This document shows, in pieces, positions 38,201-47,167 of a DNA stretch of 64,000 nucleotides (its first letter is position 1; each line of letters begins with the position of its first letter). The position numbers were made by a program, and so were the translations under genes. Source of the stretch: Pycnococcus provasolii (taxonomy: Eukaryota; Chlorophyta; Pseudoscourfieldiophyceae; Pseudoscourfieldiales; Pycnococcaceae); the NCBI GenBank assembly GCA_938743325.2, contig OW568866.1, positions 1 to 64,000 on the forward strand. The letters run 5' to 3'. The notes under the pieces are model-generated. The model searched no databases. It was given only the letters and a program-made list of their open reading frames with translations, and was not told the DNA's origin.

Positions 38201-41200
38201 GCATGCCGCCGTCCAGGGCGGCCACGAGCGTGCGGCGACCATTCTAGTCGAGACGGGGAACTGCGAGCCCGACCCGGTTGACAGCAGTGGATCGACGCCG
38301 CTACACTGGGCCGCAGAGTACGGATTTGTCGGGTGCATTCACATGCTCATCGAGAACGGTGCGGACGTGCACGCAAAGGGCATGTATCGCGCGGCAACCG
38401 CACTTCACCTCGCCGCGCGCAATGGCCATGACAGCGCGGTGCGCGCCCTGCTTGGCCACGGGGCACGCGTGAATGTGTCTGAGATGTGGAACGACGCAAC
38501 GCCTCTGCACATGGCTGCCGAGGCTGGCCATCGCGAGTGCGTGGCGACGCTGCTGAACAACGGCGCGCATGCGACGGTGGCGGACAAGGCGGGCTCGACC
38601 GCGGCGGACGTCGCGACGAGCGATGAGGTTTCGCTCGTGCTGAAAACGAATCACCTACTGGGGAAGGTGTTCTCGCGCATTACGCGCATCGACGTGAGGC
38701 AGGTCTTCAGTGCGTGGTACGAGTTGGTGCTCACCGAGCGGCGCATTCTGCAGCCGGAGATGCGCGACGTATGGCGAGTCGTTTATGCATGCTTCGATCC
38801 GGAGATTCCAATCGAGGGCATTCACTACCGCATGTGGGTCGCGTGGCACAATCGCAAGAAGCGTCAGGCGCGGCGTAGCATGCTCACAGATAACTGGGTT
38901 GTGGAGCAGCTTCGCAACTGTCAGGCGCTAGCAAATCTGAGCGTGCGGATGCTGATGAAGCTTCGCCTTGCCATGCAGCAGGCTAAGGTTCCGCGCAGCG
39001 AGCGTATCATCGTCGAGGGCGATTTCGGCGACAAGTTCTACCTGCTGCTCGACGGCCTTGCCGAAGTGCAGATCACCCAAAGCGAGGGTGGTGTCGCGCG
39101 CGTTCCTCTGAAACGTGGTGCAACGTTCGGCGAGGCGGCGCTGCTACGTGACGCTCCGCGCTCTGCCACCGTTGTGGCCGTCACGGACTGCAAACTTCTG
39201 ACGCTCGACCGCACGAGCTTTCAGCTAGCGGTTGCTGCTGGTGAGACGGGCACGAGCGGTGGCGTCGACGAGACGCTCCTACGACAGGTTCCATTGTTCA
39301 CCGACCTCTCGCAGCACGAGCTTGTCATCATGGCTGACCTATTCCGCCGCGTGGATTTTCATCCGGGCAACTACGTATTTCGGCAAGGCGAGTGGGGTGA
39401 TGCGTTCTACATCATCATCGCCGGCCACGCGCAGGCGATCGTTACGCTGCCCGACGGCTCGAACAAGGTGGTGAAGAAGTACCAGCAGCTTGAATACTTT
39501 GGCGAAATTGCCCTTCTCCAGCAGAGTCGCCGCATGGCAGCCATTCAGGCGATTGACGGCCCGCTTGTCTGCGCATCGATGAAAAAGGAATGGTTCATGA
39601 AGCTGCCTCCAAACGTGCGTAAGATCATGGAGGAGAGGATCACGATGTACTCCGAGGCTGGCCGACGTCGCCAGGAGCAGCGCGATCAGCTCCTGGCTAG
39701 TCTTCGGGGCAACAAGGTGTTCAAGGACGTGTCTGAGCGCAGCATGCGAGCGCTGCTCGACTCGTTCACGCCGGAGCACCGCAACGTCGTGGGCGAGGTT
39801 GTTTGCCAGAAAGGGGACATCGGCGACACGTTCTACTACATAGAATCCGGCAAGGTTGAGGTTCTCATTGAGGACAACGAGCGTCCCGGCGTGGTGGTGA
39901 AGCGTGTCGCTCTCGGCGTGGGCATGTCCTTCGGAGAGATGGCCCTTCTGTACGACATCCCACGCACCGCCACGGTGGTGGTAGCTTTGAAGGACACCAC
40001 TCTGCTGGTTTGTAGCCGATCGGCTTTTCAGCTCGTCGTCGCGAGCCAGAATGACGATTCTGTGCATACGTACCAGGACGTTTCTTCGAAGGCGATTGGT
40101 GGTAAGAAGGCTCGCAAAACTGGCGTCCTCGGTTCCAGTGCGGGGAAGGACGAGGGTGAGGGTAGGGACGACGGCGACGACGGCAACGATCAGTATTCGC
40201 GTCTCGGCGCGGGCGTTCGAATCACGTACGCGATTGACGAGCAGGTGATTGCCGACGTACCACTCTTCCGCCACGTGCCACAGTACCTGCTCGTTCCCAT
40301 TTCGGCGAACATGCGCTGCTACGAGTTTGAGGACGGCGACGCTATCATCAAGCAGGGCGATGGAGGCGACGAGTTCTTCATCGTGCTGCAAGGCCGTGCG
40401 TTCGCGATTGTAGACGACCGCGATGCTTCGTACCACACCACGGACGTAACACAGAGCGAGGACTGGGTACGTACCGCCGACGGGCTTGAGGGCCGCGTCG
40501 TCAAGCAGTACAAGCGCATGGACACGTTCGGCGAGCAGGCGCTGCTGAACGAAAATGCAAAGCGTGGCGCGACGGTGGTTGCCGAGAACGACGGCAACCG
40601 GCGTCTGGTTGTCGCGGCGCTCGACCGTGCGTCCTTCCAGCGTCTGCCTGATATCGTGCATCAGGCTCTACGAGGCCAGGCCAAAACGTACAAAGATGTT
40701 CAGGCAACCACCGAGGTGTCAGCCCAGCTGCTCGAGGATGTTGAGCGCGAGCTGTCTCTCGCGTTCCGGATGATTGATACGGACGGATCTGGATCGATCG
40801 ACTCTTCGGAAATCAAGGTGATGGCACGTGCCCTTGGCATGGAGCTAACACTCGCGCACATCGACTCGATCATGTCGACGCTCGACGAAAGCGGCGACGA
40901 CGAGGTGGACTTTGACGAGTTCCGCGAGGCGATGACGGAGAAGCTGGCGGATTTCACTACGCCTGTGCACGTGGAAAAGAGCTTCAAGCGACTCTGCCAG
41001 CTTGGTGGAGACAACATCTCTGCCGCGCCGGGCATTAACAAGAAGGCTCTAGTCACCATCAGCGAGATGATGGGTGACCATCTCACGGATGCGCAGCTTG
41101 CGGAGCTCATGCAGAGTGCGTGGGTGGAACGCTACGGCACGTCGGGAGCTACCGGCGAGGAAAACGAGGAGGTGGACGAGACGAGCGTCGACGACATGCT

Positions 41201-41246
41201 CGTGGACGAGGTGAACTTCTCGGGTATCATACGTGTGGTTCAGTAG
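35244..41246 (+). CDS. Giant ankyrin / quadruple cyclic-nucleotide-binding / EF-hand protein
   Basis: 2000 aa in a single exon. At least 26 ankyrin repeats, counted by TPLH-type motifs, fill residues ~95-1130. A helical region with FSRITRIDVRQVFSAWYELV and RMWVAWHNRKKRQARR follows. Four cyclic-nucleotide-binding domains come next, with phosphate-binding-cassette motifs FGEAALLRDAPRSATVVA (~1295), FGEIALLQQSRRMAAIQA (~1418), FGEMALLYDIPRTATVVV (~1563) and FGEQALLNENAKRGATVV (~1762). CNBD1 and CNBD3 keep the R-x-A-T arginine of PKA regulatory subunits; CNBD2 and CNBD4 deviate. Two EF-hands end the protein: DTDGSGSIDSSEI (~1845) and DESGDDEVDFDEF (~1880). No transmembrane segment is visible, so it is not a channel, and no kinase or cyclase domain is present. 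Likely a soluble Ca2+/cNMP-sensing scaffold (inference). Confidence 0.93.
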   Translation: MSKSASLREAKQALYAASVASDASSPHSSALPSVAAASERARARRKSVMHALGRRRASVHLEEADLDPATTLNEAARRDDHKAAHKLALRGHAVDGTGTGMAPLHIAGENDAPRVVAVLCGKFGANANIPGVLGLTPLHLAAANGKLAAATALLHVGADPNTTDDDGGTPLHWAAASGHSRMCRLLLSEDVNPLVGNFAGKTALDVAEDETTIEVLQRGMRDETPYRCAELGKIRSVRRMVSTNAVHKDATDGPRGFTMLHCACFGGKERVVDMLVGEFRAKVDVAERKEGFLALHITALRGHDHVVARFADGKLVDVATQRRIARFAASEGRSALHCAAAKGHAKVCSLLIAMGAEVEQQDEQGRTAMHVACAEGFEEVVKVLLSESQPPAKLDARTDAGATPLHIAVEGGFQNVVELLLRNASPIGAKDDHGSTPLHYSVLAGHLQLFHLLFHQIGLEGGGGTDDDVDDDRDPRSPYERPNHEGMTLLHLAAAGGHVGIGSLLISKGARAALNDKRDVQPLHLAAEGGHADCVELLLSNGADLTALTKRGYTALHLSAMNHHTSLIRMMLARFGPNARDRAAFINALTNDGHGALHLAARDGSLEIVRLLVECGTDVHRPSQMGETPLHFAVENGNTQVVRYLLRSTRTPEIMTSARDSLGRQATHIAAEGGNLALLAILVDEGRADPAAPDEAGNTALHYACARGDLATLMYLLKRFGARVIRRNKLGESPLHVSARSGNVLIAERLLWFGASPYEECRNGLNALMHACHRGHDEVVRMLLTTVPSHEVEGGAGEADSMSTFKQVARRVMARIRRRTAPMYYVVLMMKAQHRYANMRSTVNKKTALHYATERAHFATVRLMLGSCADSDVADVYGQTPLHYAAQSGSAECIEHVLEESSPRIDALNAHWQTPVHLAARHGHVDVLALLLERGADVSLATKSGVTPMHAAAAAGNDACVAMLLSERTDAECDVDAATIHGQTPLHAAVQGGHERAATILVETGNCEPDPVDSSGSTPLHWAAEYGFVGCIHMLIENGADVHAKGMYRAATALHLAARNGHDSAVRALLGHGARVNVSEMWNDATPLHMAAEAGHRECVATLLNNGAHATVADKAGSTAADVATSDEVSLVLKTNHLLGKVFSRITRIDVRQVFSAWYELVLTERRILQPEMRDVWRVVYACFDPEIPIEGIHYRMWVAWHNRKKRQARRSMLTDNWVVEQLRNCQALANLSVRMLMKLRLAMQQAKVPRSERIIVEGDFGDKFYLLLDGLAEVQITQSEGGVARVPLKRGATFGEAALLRDAPRSATVVAVTDCKLLTLDRTSFQLAVAAGETGTSGGVDETLLRQVPLFTDLSQHELVIMADLFRRVDFHPGNYVFRQGEWGDAFYIIIAGHAQAIVTLPDGSNKVVKKYQQLEYFGEIALLQQSRRMAAIQAIDGPLVCASMKKEWFMKLPPNVRKIMEERITMYSEAGRRRQEQRDQLLASLRGNKVFKDVSERSMRALLDSFTPEHRNVVGEVVCQKGDIGDTFYYIESGKVEVLIEDNERPGVVVKRVALGVGMSFGEMALLYDIPRTATVVVALKDTTLLVCSRSAFQLVVASQNDDSVHTYQDVSSKAIGGKKARKTGVLGSSAGKDEGEGRDDGDDGNDQYSRLGAGVRITYAIDEQVIADVPLFRHVPQYLLVPISANMRCYEFEDGDAIIKQGDGGDEFFIVLQGRAFAIVDDRDASYHTTDVTQSEDWVRTADGLEGRVVKQYKRMDTFGEQALLNENAKRGATVVAENDGNRRLVVAALDRASFQRLPDIVHQALRGQAKTYKDVQATTEVSAQLLEDVERELSLAFRMIDTDGSGSIDSSEIKVMARALGMELTLAHIDSIMSTLDESGDDEVDFDEFREAMTEKLADFTTPVHVEKSFKRLCQLGGDNISAAPGINKKALVTISEMMGDHLTDAQLAELMQSAWVERYGTSGATGEENEEVDETSVDDMLVDEVNFSGIIRVVQ

Positions 41247-41292
41247 TAGAGTGTAGACTATGTTGTATATGTGTTGTATGTATGTTTTTTCT

Positions 41293-43791
41293 TTAATTGG
41301 TCAGATCCACCACCTCCTTCGTGCTCGCTGATTTGTCTGGTCCGGCCGTACGTGCTTTTTTGGACGGTGGCGCGCTCGAGGAGGGACCCGCCTCGCCGCC
41401 TCCAAGCGCCTTGATTTCCTTGCGCACATCCGCGAGTTCGGCGCTCAAGCGCCGGTACTTGGACACCGTCGCCCCATGGTGCGCCCTCGTTTTGCACACG
41501 GTAATGGTCGCACTTGCGCCCGAGCCCGATGGGGTCGCCGTCACGCTGTGGCCACGTTGCAAGATATTCGCCTCGTTGCTGTTTGAATTGTTGCCGTATG
41601 CGCCGTATGCGCGGTATGCGCGGTCGTAGTGATTCCCCGTTAGTGTGGTGCAGATTCCACGGGCATTCTTGATGCCACCGCCAACCACAAAGTTCTTGGA
41701 ACCATTTTCTGTGCCGCGAATATACGCGAGAATTTGGTGATGAACTCCCGTTGCCTTGGTGGGCATACACCAAGTGAAAGCCGGCTCGCCGTTACGTGTC
41801 TCGTTCTCGAGCTTGGCACGACGCGCCTCGAGGACGGCGAGCTTCGCCTCTCGCTGCCGCGAGATGATGCGATTGCGCACCTGTGCCGCTTTTTCGCCAC
41901 CTTCTGCCCCTTCGGCGGGCAACGAGTCGACAGCTCGCTTGAGCGCCGGTTCCTCAGCCTTCTCTGCCCATTTCACGAAGCGCGCTAGATCATCAGGTTT
42001 GCACGCTCGGAAGAATACCTTCAATGTTATGGCGGAGAGTACATCGGAGCGATCCTCCGGCACCTGACGATATCCGTATCCATAATACGAGTATCCGTAG
42101 TTGGAGCTCCGCTGGTTTGTCGACGGGGATTCGAGAGCGGTAACCAGATCACTTCCAACCTCGCACATCAGAGACATGACATCCGAGCCGATCTGTGGCA
42201 CGAGCTTGAGTGCGAGCTCGGCGCGCTTTGGGATGGTCGATGTGGCATGGTTCTCCGATTTGCGCATGCGCTGAAAGAAGCCGGCGATTACGCTACCCAA
42301 GGCTGCCCATCCACAGCGGCGCACCGCGTCGACGAGCTCGTCGACTAGGCTGGCGTCGAGGCCATTGGCATGCGACAAAACGACTCGGATCATTTCGACG
42401 ACATTTGCTTGAGCAGGATTGGCGAAGATTGTGATCAAGCTGCGTATGAGCACGCGGAAGTCGTCGAGTTCAAGGATTCGCGCTCCGTGCTTCTTCACGT
42501 ACTCCACGACACGCGTCAATTCGGCTGGATCGCGACGGTTCACGACATCGCGGACGACAGCACGCAAGTCAGCTCCCATGAGAAGCTCTAATTCGGCGTC
42601 TTTCCGGTATGCGAGGAGCACGCAGCAGCGGTATGTGGTCTCGCGCGACGCACCTTCGTTGCCGGTGTACTCAACACCGCCCTCATCGCCGTCGCCCCAC
42701 ATCTCCTCCACTTCCTCTTGGCTGCAAAGCACGGCGCCGCCTTCTTCAGCTACCTCCCAGTCAATGTGCAGCTTCTTGATCGCGGCGCTTCCTTTGGTGC
42801 CGTCGGCGTTGAAAACTTCGTTGAGATGAGGGCGACCCTCCTCGGTCTCATGCACATCGAAGTCACCATAATAATATCCTCCATCGCCCATCTCGCAGTC
42901 AACACGCTCGGCGCATGCGACGACGAAGGTGTACGTGCCCTCACTTGCCATATTCAGTGCCTTGTATTTGGCCTTGTCCGCACCCTTCAAGCAGCCAACG
43001 CCATAGCGAGCGAGCGACGCGGTCGTGTACTCGTGTTCCATGTTCAAAACAAGCATCGTTTCATCCTCGGGCAAGCTCCTCAGCGCGGCGGCGATTTCAG
43101 AGAGGGTGCCGCCGAGCGCCGCCGCCGACGGCGTTTCCCCATTTCCATTATAGCACAACGAATACACGAGAGCAAGACGGTATCCCGTCTCAACGGGTTT
43201 GATTTCGTGGTCGCAGTCCGCATAGTGCGCGACGAAATGGCAGCCGTACGCCGCCTCGTCGCCCGCGCCCATCGTGTACACCTTCTCCTTTCCCGCGTGG
43301 TTCACCTCGAAGGTCCCGCCTGTGAAGGTGGACGGGAGTTGAATGACGAGCGTGCCGAACATGCCGTCCGCCTTCTCGGTGTCTTTGTGCCGCTTGAAGA
43401 AGCTGCCCGGCTCGTACAGCAGCAGTTTGTACAGCTCCGCACGCACGTTGCTCTTGTTGACACCGAGCGCCTCAGCGACGAGAGCGACTTGCTTATCGAG
43501 CGCATCATCCCACCGCGGGTTGCGCAAGGTGACAAGGTCCGCGTCCACTTGCAACGTATTCCTCACCGTCGTGTCCACGACCGTTTCCGTGCCTTTTCCG
43601 TGCGGGGCCTGGACCGCGACTCCCGCCAGCTTGTACGCGGTCTCCTCGTTGAGCGGCAGCGGCAAGAGGCCGACACCTTCGACGTCCAGTCCGGGTAAGC
43701 ACGGCAAGCTCGGCGCGGATCCTCCTGTCGACGTCTCTCCCGGGACGTCGAGCTGCGAGATCAGGCGCCACACGTCTTCGCGGGAGGACAT
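41293..43791 (-). CDS. Large 2-oxoglutarate/Fe(II) oxygenase-domain protein
   Basis: 832 aa. The N-terminal third carries a prolyl-4-hydroxylase-like double-stranded beta-helix: YKLLLYEPGSFFKRHKDTEK (iron ligands H-x-D near residue 133), MFGTLVIQLPSTFTGGTFEV, HFVAHYADCDHEIKPVETGY (second His near 195) and RLALVYSL (2OG-binding Arg). Ligands appear complete. The remaining ~550 residues are helical, including LIRSLITIFANPAQANVVEM and KVFFRACKPDDLARFVKWAE, then a coiled coil (RRLSAELADVRKEIKALGGG) and a basic tail ending EVVDLTN. Similar long proteins with an N-terminal oxygenase occur in fungi and algae without known substrate. ATG at 43791 begins the conserved frame; the 46-bp gap to the convergent giant ankyrin gene implies overlapping 3' UTRs. 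Confidence 0.85.
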   Translation of the reverse strand: MSSREDVWRLISQLDVPGETSTGGSAPSLPCLPGLDVEGVGLLPLPLNEETAYKLAGVAVQAPHGKGTETVVDTTVRNTLQVDADLVTLRNPRWDDALDKQVALVAEALGVNKSNVRAELYKLLLYEPGSFFKRHKDTEKADGMFGTLVIQLPSTFTGGTFEVNHAGKEKVYTMGAGDEAAYGCHFVAHYADCDHEIKPVETGYRLALVYSLCYNGNGETPSAAALGGTLSEIAAALRSLPEDETMLVLNMEHEYTTASLARYGVGCLKGADKAKYKALNMASEGTYTFVVACAERVDCEMGDGGYYYGDFDVHETEEGRPHLNEVFNADGTKGSAAIKKLHIDWEVAEEGGAVLCSQEEVEEMWGDGDEGGVEYTGNEGASRETTYRCCVLLAYRKDAELELLMGADLRAVVRDVVNRRDPAELTRVVEYVKKHGARILELDDFRVLIRSLITIFANPAQANVVEMIRVVLSHANGLDASLVDELVDAVRRCGWAALGSVIAGFFQRMRKSENHATSTIPKRAELALKLVPQIGSDVMSLMCEVGSDLVTALESPSTNQRSSNYGYSYYGYGYRQVPEDRSDVLSAITLKVFFRACKPDDLARFVKWAEKAEEPALKRAVDSLPAEGAEGGEKAAQVRNRIISRQREAKLAVLEARRAKLENETRNGEPAFTWCMPTKATGVHHQILAYIRGTENGSKNFVVGGGIKNARGICTTLTGNHYDRAYRAYGAYGNNSNSNEANILQRGHSVTATPSGSGASATITVCKTRAHHGATVSKYRRLSAELADVRKEIKALGGGEAGPSSSAPPSKKARTAGPDKSASTKEVVDLTN

Positions 43792-44096
43792 GTTTGCGTG
43801 TGACAAAGGTGACAGGTGAACGACAGGGGACAGGGGACAGGGAGACGTGCAGGAGGCGGGAAGAGCAACGGGATGGGCTTTTGGACTACGATGTATCCCC
43901 AAGAGGAAAAAAGGAACTTACCAAACATCCTATCGCAGTTTTGGTGAGAGTGACGCCCAAGGTGGCGGTGGACGGTGGTCGAAGGCAGGACGCGTGAGGT
44001 GAGCATAGGATGACTACTGTAAATATTCATGGAATTGTCTGTCGTTGTTGAATGATCCAATTGTTGTTCCTTTTCGTTACTTGTTCCTACTCACGC
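43792..44096. other. Intergenic region upstream of the 2OG oxygenase gene
   Basis: 305 bp between same-strand genes. GACAGGGGACAGGGAG-type short repeats near 43820-43850. Nothing else seen. Confidence 0.5.
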
Positions 44097-45629
44097 TCAC
44101 GCTGACAGCGTGAACCCAGTGAACGACCCCTCCTCCTCCTCCTCCTCCTCGTACTCCTCAACCTCCTCGTACTCCTCCTCCTCATCCACGACTGCTCCCG
44201 CCGTCGCCATCGCAGCCTGCGCCGCAACCATGCGAGCGCGAGCAGCCTCGCGAGCTGCATTCCAGTCCATTCCTCTCTTCGGCTGGCCCGTGAGCATGAG
44301 CCTAATCGGCTCGCCGATGCACTCGTTCAGCGTTCGCGCCACCGCGGTTCCAATCGCCGCGTTCGTGAGTCCCGTGAGAGACGCCGCCATGTAGCGGTCG
44401 AGTCCGGCGATGAGCTGGTACCTGAAATTTGCGCTCAGTCCGAGGTGTGCTCCCATGCCCAGCGCCATCGCCTCAAGCGGCGGTTGCTGGTAGCTCGGCT
44501 CCCAGCTGGGGTCCTTGGACTTTCGCGCGGAGATGAGCGCGCCGGTGGCTAGCGACATGCCGCCGCCAATAGCCAGGCCCACGGCACTGAGCTGAGCAGC
44601 CTTGACTCCGCATCCCATGAGACGGCTCGCAACTGTGTACTGCCGAAGCGGCCCGCTTCGGTCGAACGCGTGGTTCGGCAGGCTGTGCAGGAAGCTCTGC
44701 CAAGCAAACTTGTTCGGCGCGCCAAACGTTCGCGTGGGTGCGAGCATCCAAACAACGGCTGCATTTGCGGCGAGCAGCCCGGTGACGTTCACCGCCGTGA
44801 GGTCCATCTCCTTTTTGAAGTTCTCGCCGCGCTTTCCAGCCTCGTACGACAGCGCGGCTGTGAGCGTGAGAGCCTGCTCGAAACCAAGCCTCATGAGAAA
44901 CGCCGGGTCCGCCATGAGCCGTCCGACAAAGTCTCGGCTCGCCGTCTCCGGCGCGAAGCGGGCGACTGTGCGCACGGCGTTCGGCTTCGCCTCGAGGCGC
45001 AGCCAGCGCAGAAGCTGCGCGGTGGAGATGAGGCCCATCTCAACAGCCATGCGAAGTCCCGCGGGCAGCTCGAAGAGCGTTTTGTGCCATTCCTTCATGA
45101 CGGCGTCGATGGACGCGCGGTCGAAGAGCTCTCCAATGACGTTCTTTCGCATGAACCCGTCGTCGCCGTCGCCGTCGTCCCCCTCGTCGAAGTAGTCGTC
45201 GTCGTCGCCGTCGTCGCCGTCGTCGCCCCCTCCTCCGTTGTGAATGCCCTTTCCGATGTCACCGCCTCCCCCGCTGTTGTCCGCGCTGAGCTCGAAGCTC
45301 TGTATTTTCTGCGTGAGGTCGAGTCCCTGCTTCTCGAGCGTCGCGCCGGATCCCTGGGAGCCGTACTTTCCACCCGCCATCATTGTCGTGGGTACTGCGA
45401 CGTTCTCGAGTCCATCCTGGCTTTCTCTTGAGGATGAGGATGAGTCGAAGGGTGCGGCGGATGACGCCGAGGTGTTTGGCACGTGTCGCGCGACTTGGCG
45501 TCCGTACGGCACAAAGCTTGACGCGGAGTGTATTCTGGTTTGCGCCGCGCTTTTGAGGCCCGGCACGCGCGGCACGCGCAGGGGCTGACGCGTGTGCGTG
45601 TTGTTGAGTTTCATATTAAGCGTGGGCAT
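44097..45629 (-). CDS. RETICULATA-related (DUF3411) chloroplast envelope protein
   Basis: 510 aa. The plant family (RE, RER, LCD1) comprises plastid-envelope membrane proteins that influence leaf mesophyll and plastid development, probably as transporters. The DUF3411 region is residues ~185-450: FDRASIDAVMKEWHKTLFEL, LRMAVEMGLISTAQLLRWLR, FVGRLMADPAFLMRLGFEQA, NVTGLLAANAAVVWMLAPTR, and FRYQLIAGLDRYMAASLTGL, with several hydrophobic helices. A ~60-residue Ser/Thr/Arg-rich N-terminus fits a transit peptide. An Asp/Gly-rich segment (~140-165) and a C-terminal Glu run (YEEVEEYEEEEEEE) are encoded by simple triplet repeats. Start at the ATG at 45629. Confidence 0.9.
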   Translation of the reverse strand: MPTLNMKLNNTHTRQPLRVPRVPGLKSAAQTRIHSASSFVPYGRQVARHVPNTSASSAAPFDSSSSSRESQDGLENVAVPTTMMAGGKYGSQGSGATLEKQGLDLTQKIQSFELSADNSGGGGDIGKGIHNGGGGDDGDDGDDDDYFDEGDDGDGDDGFMRKNVIGELFDRASIDAVMKEWHKTLFELPAGLRMAVEMGLISTAQLLRWLRLEAKPNAVRTVARFAPETASRDFVGRLMADPAFLMRLGFEQALTLTAALSYEAGKRGENFKKEMDLTAVNVTGLLAANAAVVWMLAPTRTFGAPNKFAWQSFLHSLPNHAFDRSGPLRQYTVASRLMGCGVKAAQLSAVGLAIGGGMSLATGALISARKSKDPSWEPSYQQPPLEAMALGMGAHLGLSANFRYQLIAGLDRYMAASLTGLTNAAIGTAVARTLNECIGEPIRLMLTGQPKRGMDWNAAREAARARMVAAQAAMATAGAVVDEEEEYEEVEEYEEEEEEEGSFTGFTLSA

Positions 45630-46385
45630 GGCGAGGGTACTTACTAGGAGTGACGAGGACGAGAGGGGTGGTGGTGTCGTTGTCGTTGTCTCTCTTCGCG
45701 TCCTGCCCACGTCCACCTCTCGTTGGAGGGAGAGGGGAAAGGAGAGGACAGGGTTCCAAGAGGCGGCAGGTTCCCCACATCCTCCTAGTCTATCCATCAG
45801 GGAGGCATCAGGGGAGGGCGGAGGCTCACCTGGCGAGTAGTTCCCCGACCTAAGGCATCGGGGGATTCCGGGCAATCTCGCCCGAGGATTCTATTCGGCT
45901 CAGGGCCTCCAGTGGTTGGTCTGGTGTGAGAGGATCCGCACTCCAGAAGTCCAGAGCACAGGGGAGGGAGGGGAGTTAGTGACCGGCCTTCCCTTCCCTC
46001 TCCCTTGTTTCGAGTTTCGACTAACAACAGCCTCCCCTCCCCTCTCCCCTCTCCCCTCTCCCTCTCGTTCCAACGCTCGCCTCCCATTCCCATGCCAATG
46101 CACAAATGCACAAGTGGCTCTAACCTCTCCGCCCTCTCCGCCTTCCCTTTCTCCAGACACGTCCAGACAGGTCCTCCAGAGTAGTCCAGACACCTCCAGA
46201 CACTCCCTCCGTGTTCTCTTTACTCGGGTGGTTCTTTTTATCCACAGAATTCCGCCAAAGATGGAAAGGGGACCCCGCTTCAAGTCCCTCCCCGTAGACC
46301 TGCCCGCACTTTTCGGAACTTAATTCGGGGTTTGTGTTTCCGACAAACTCTTAGGGTATGGCTTTTCTATCCACTCCCGCATCCC
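45630..46385. promoter_or_regulatory. Long divergent promoter region, RETICULATA-like / DUF1823
   Basis: 756 bp, no credible ORF. Contains CCTCTCCCCTCTCCC repeats (46030-46065), a cluster of CTCCAGACA/GTCCAGACA units (46150-46205), and ATTCGGGGTTT at 46323-46333, 53-63 bp upstream of the plus-strand ATG. Confidence 0.6.
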
Positions 46386-47114
46386 ATGATGCATTCAGCA
46401 GTAATGTCGTCGAGCTCACCTTCTCGCCTCTCTCCTTCGAGGAGAACCCGTGCACTCGTCGTCGTCGGGCAAAGAAAAACACACCTCCGAAGGGCAAGCA
46501 CAAGTAAGGCTGCAGCAGCCACGCCACCACCAACTTCCACAGCAGCCACTTTTGACCCCTCGAAACCAATCGTCGTCGACGACGCGCTGCTGACGAACGA
46601 AGCCATGCTCGCCATCGTCAACCTGGAAGTCAGCGACGCGCACGTCAACGAACTCGCGTGGTCGTGCTTAGGATACGCCAGAAACGGATACGACCTCGAC
46701 ACGGACGACCTCACCGTCAAGGAAATGTGGGACACGGCGCAAGTCTTTCCCAACTGGCTCAAGAGGTTTCCTGAACCACCAGACTTTCTCGGAGTGAAGC
46801 GAGACTACCGGCCAGAAATCGACGCGCCAGTCAAGACGGCGTGCTCCGCTTTGGTCAGGTCGATACCCGCGGAACACAAACAGGGTCTCAAACAACAGCT
46901 CAAGGAACTGGGATGGACCGGATTCACACTCGACGGACTGACGCCCAACAAGACGCGAAGGGCGCAGGTGGCGAATTGGCTTATATTTTTCCGCGAGGAA
47001 CTTAACGGTATTCCTCTCGAGGAACTCATCAGGCGTAAGCAGCAACGTGCGGAGGAGGAGGAGAAGGAGCAGGTGGAGCGTCCAACGGGTACCGCCAAAC
47101 AAGGTGTTGTGTAA
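46386..47114 (+). CDS. DUF1823 protein, plastid
   Basis: 242 aa. DUF1823 is a cyanobacterial family of unknown function kept in green plastids. The domain is at residues ~65-215: LTNEAMLAIVNLEVSDAHVN, LAWSCLGYARNG, FPNWLKRFPEPPDFLGVKRD, CSALVRSIPAEHKQGLKQQL and NKTRRAQVANWLIFF. Absent from animals, so it supports the green-algal reading. N-terminal ~55 residues rich in Ser, Arg and Ala form a transit peptide; the C-terminal Glu/Lys tail is extra. Other ATGs at 46389 and 46404 are possible. Stop codon overlaps TGTAA (47110-47114). Confidence 0.85.
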   Translation: MMHSAVMSSSSPSRLSPSRRTRALVVVGQRKTHLRRASTSKAAAATPPPTSTAATFDPSKPIVVDDALLTNEAMLAIVNLEVSDAHVNELAWSCLGYARNGYDLDTDDLTVKEMWDTAQVFPNWLKRFPEPPDFLGVKRDYRPEIDAPVKTACSALVRSIPAEHKQGLKQQLKELGWTGFTLDGLTPNKTRRAQVANWLIFFREELNGIPLEELIRRKQQRAEEEEKEQVERPTGTAKQGVV

Positions 47115-47167
47115 AGTCTATGTTACATTGTTTTTTTTTCTTTGCTCAAAAAGCGTCTTGTCACACG

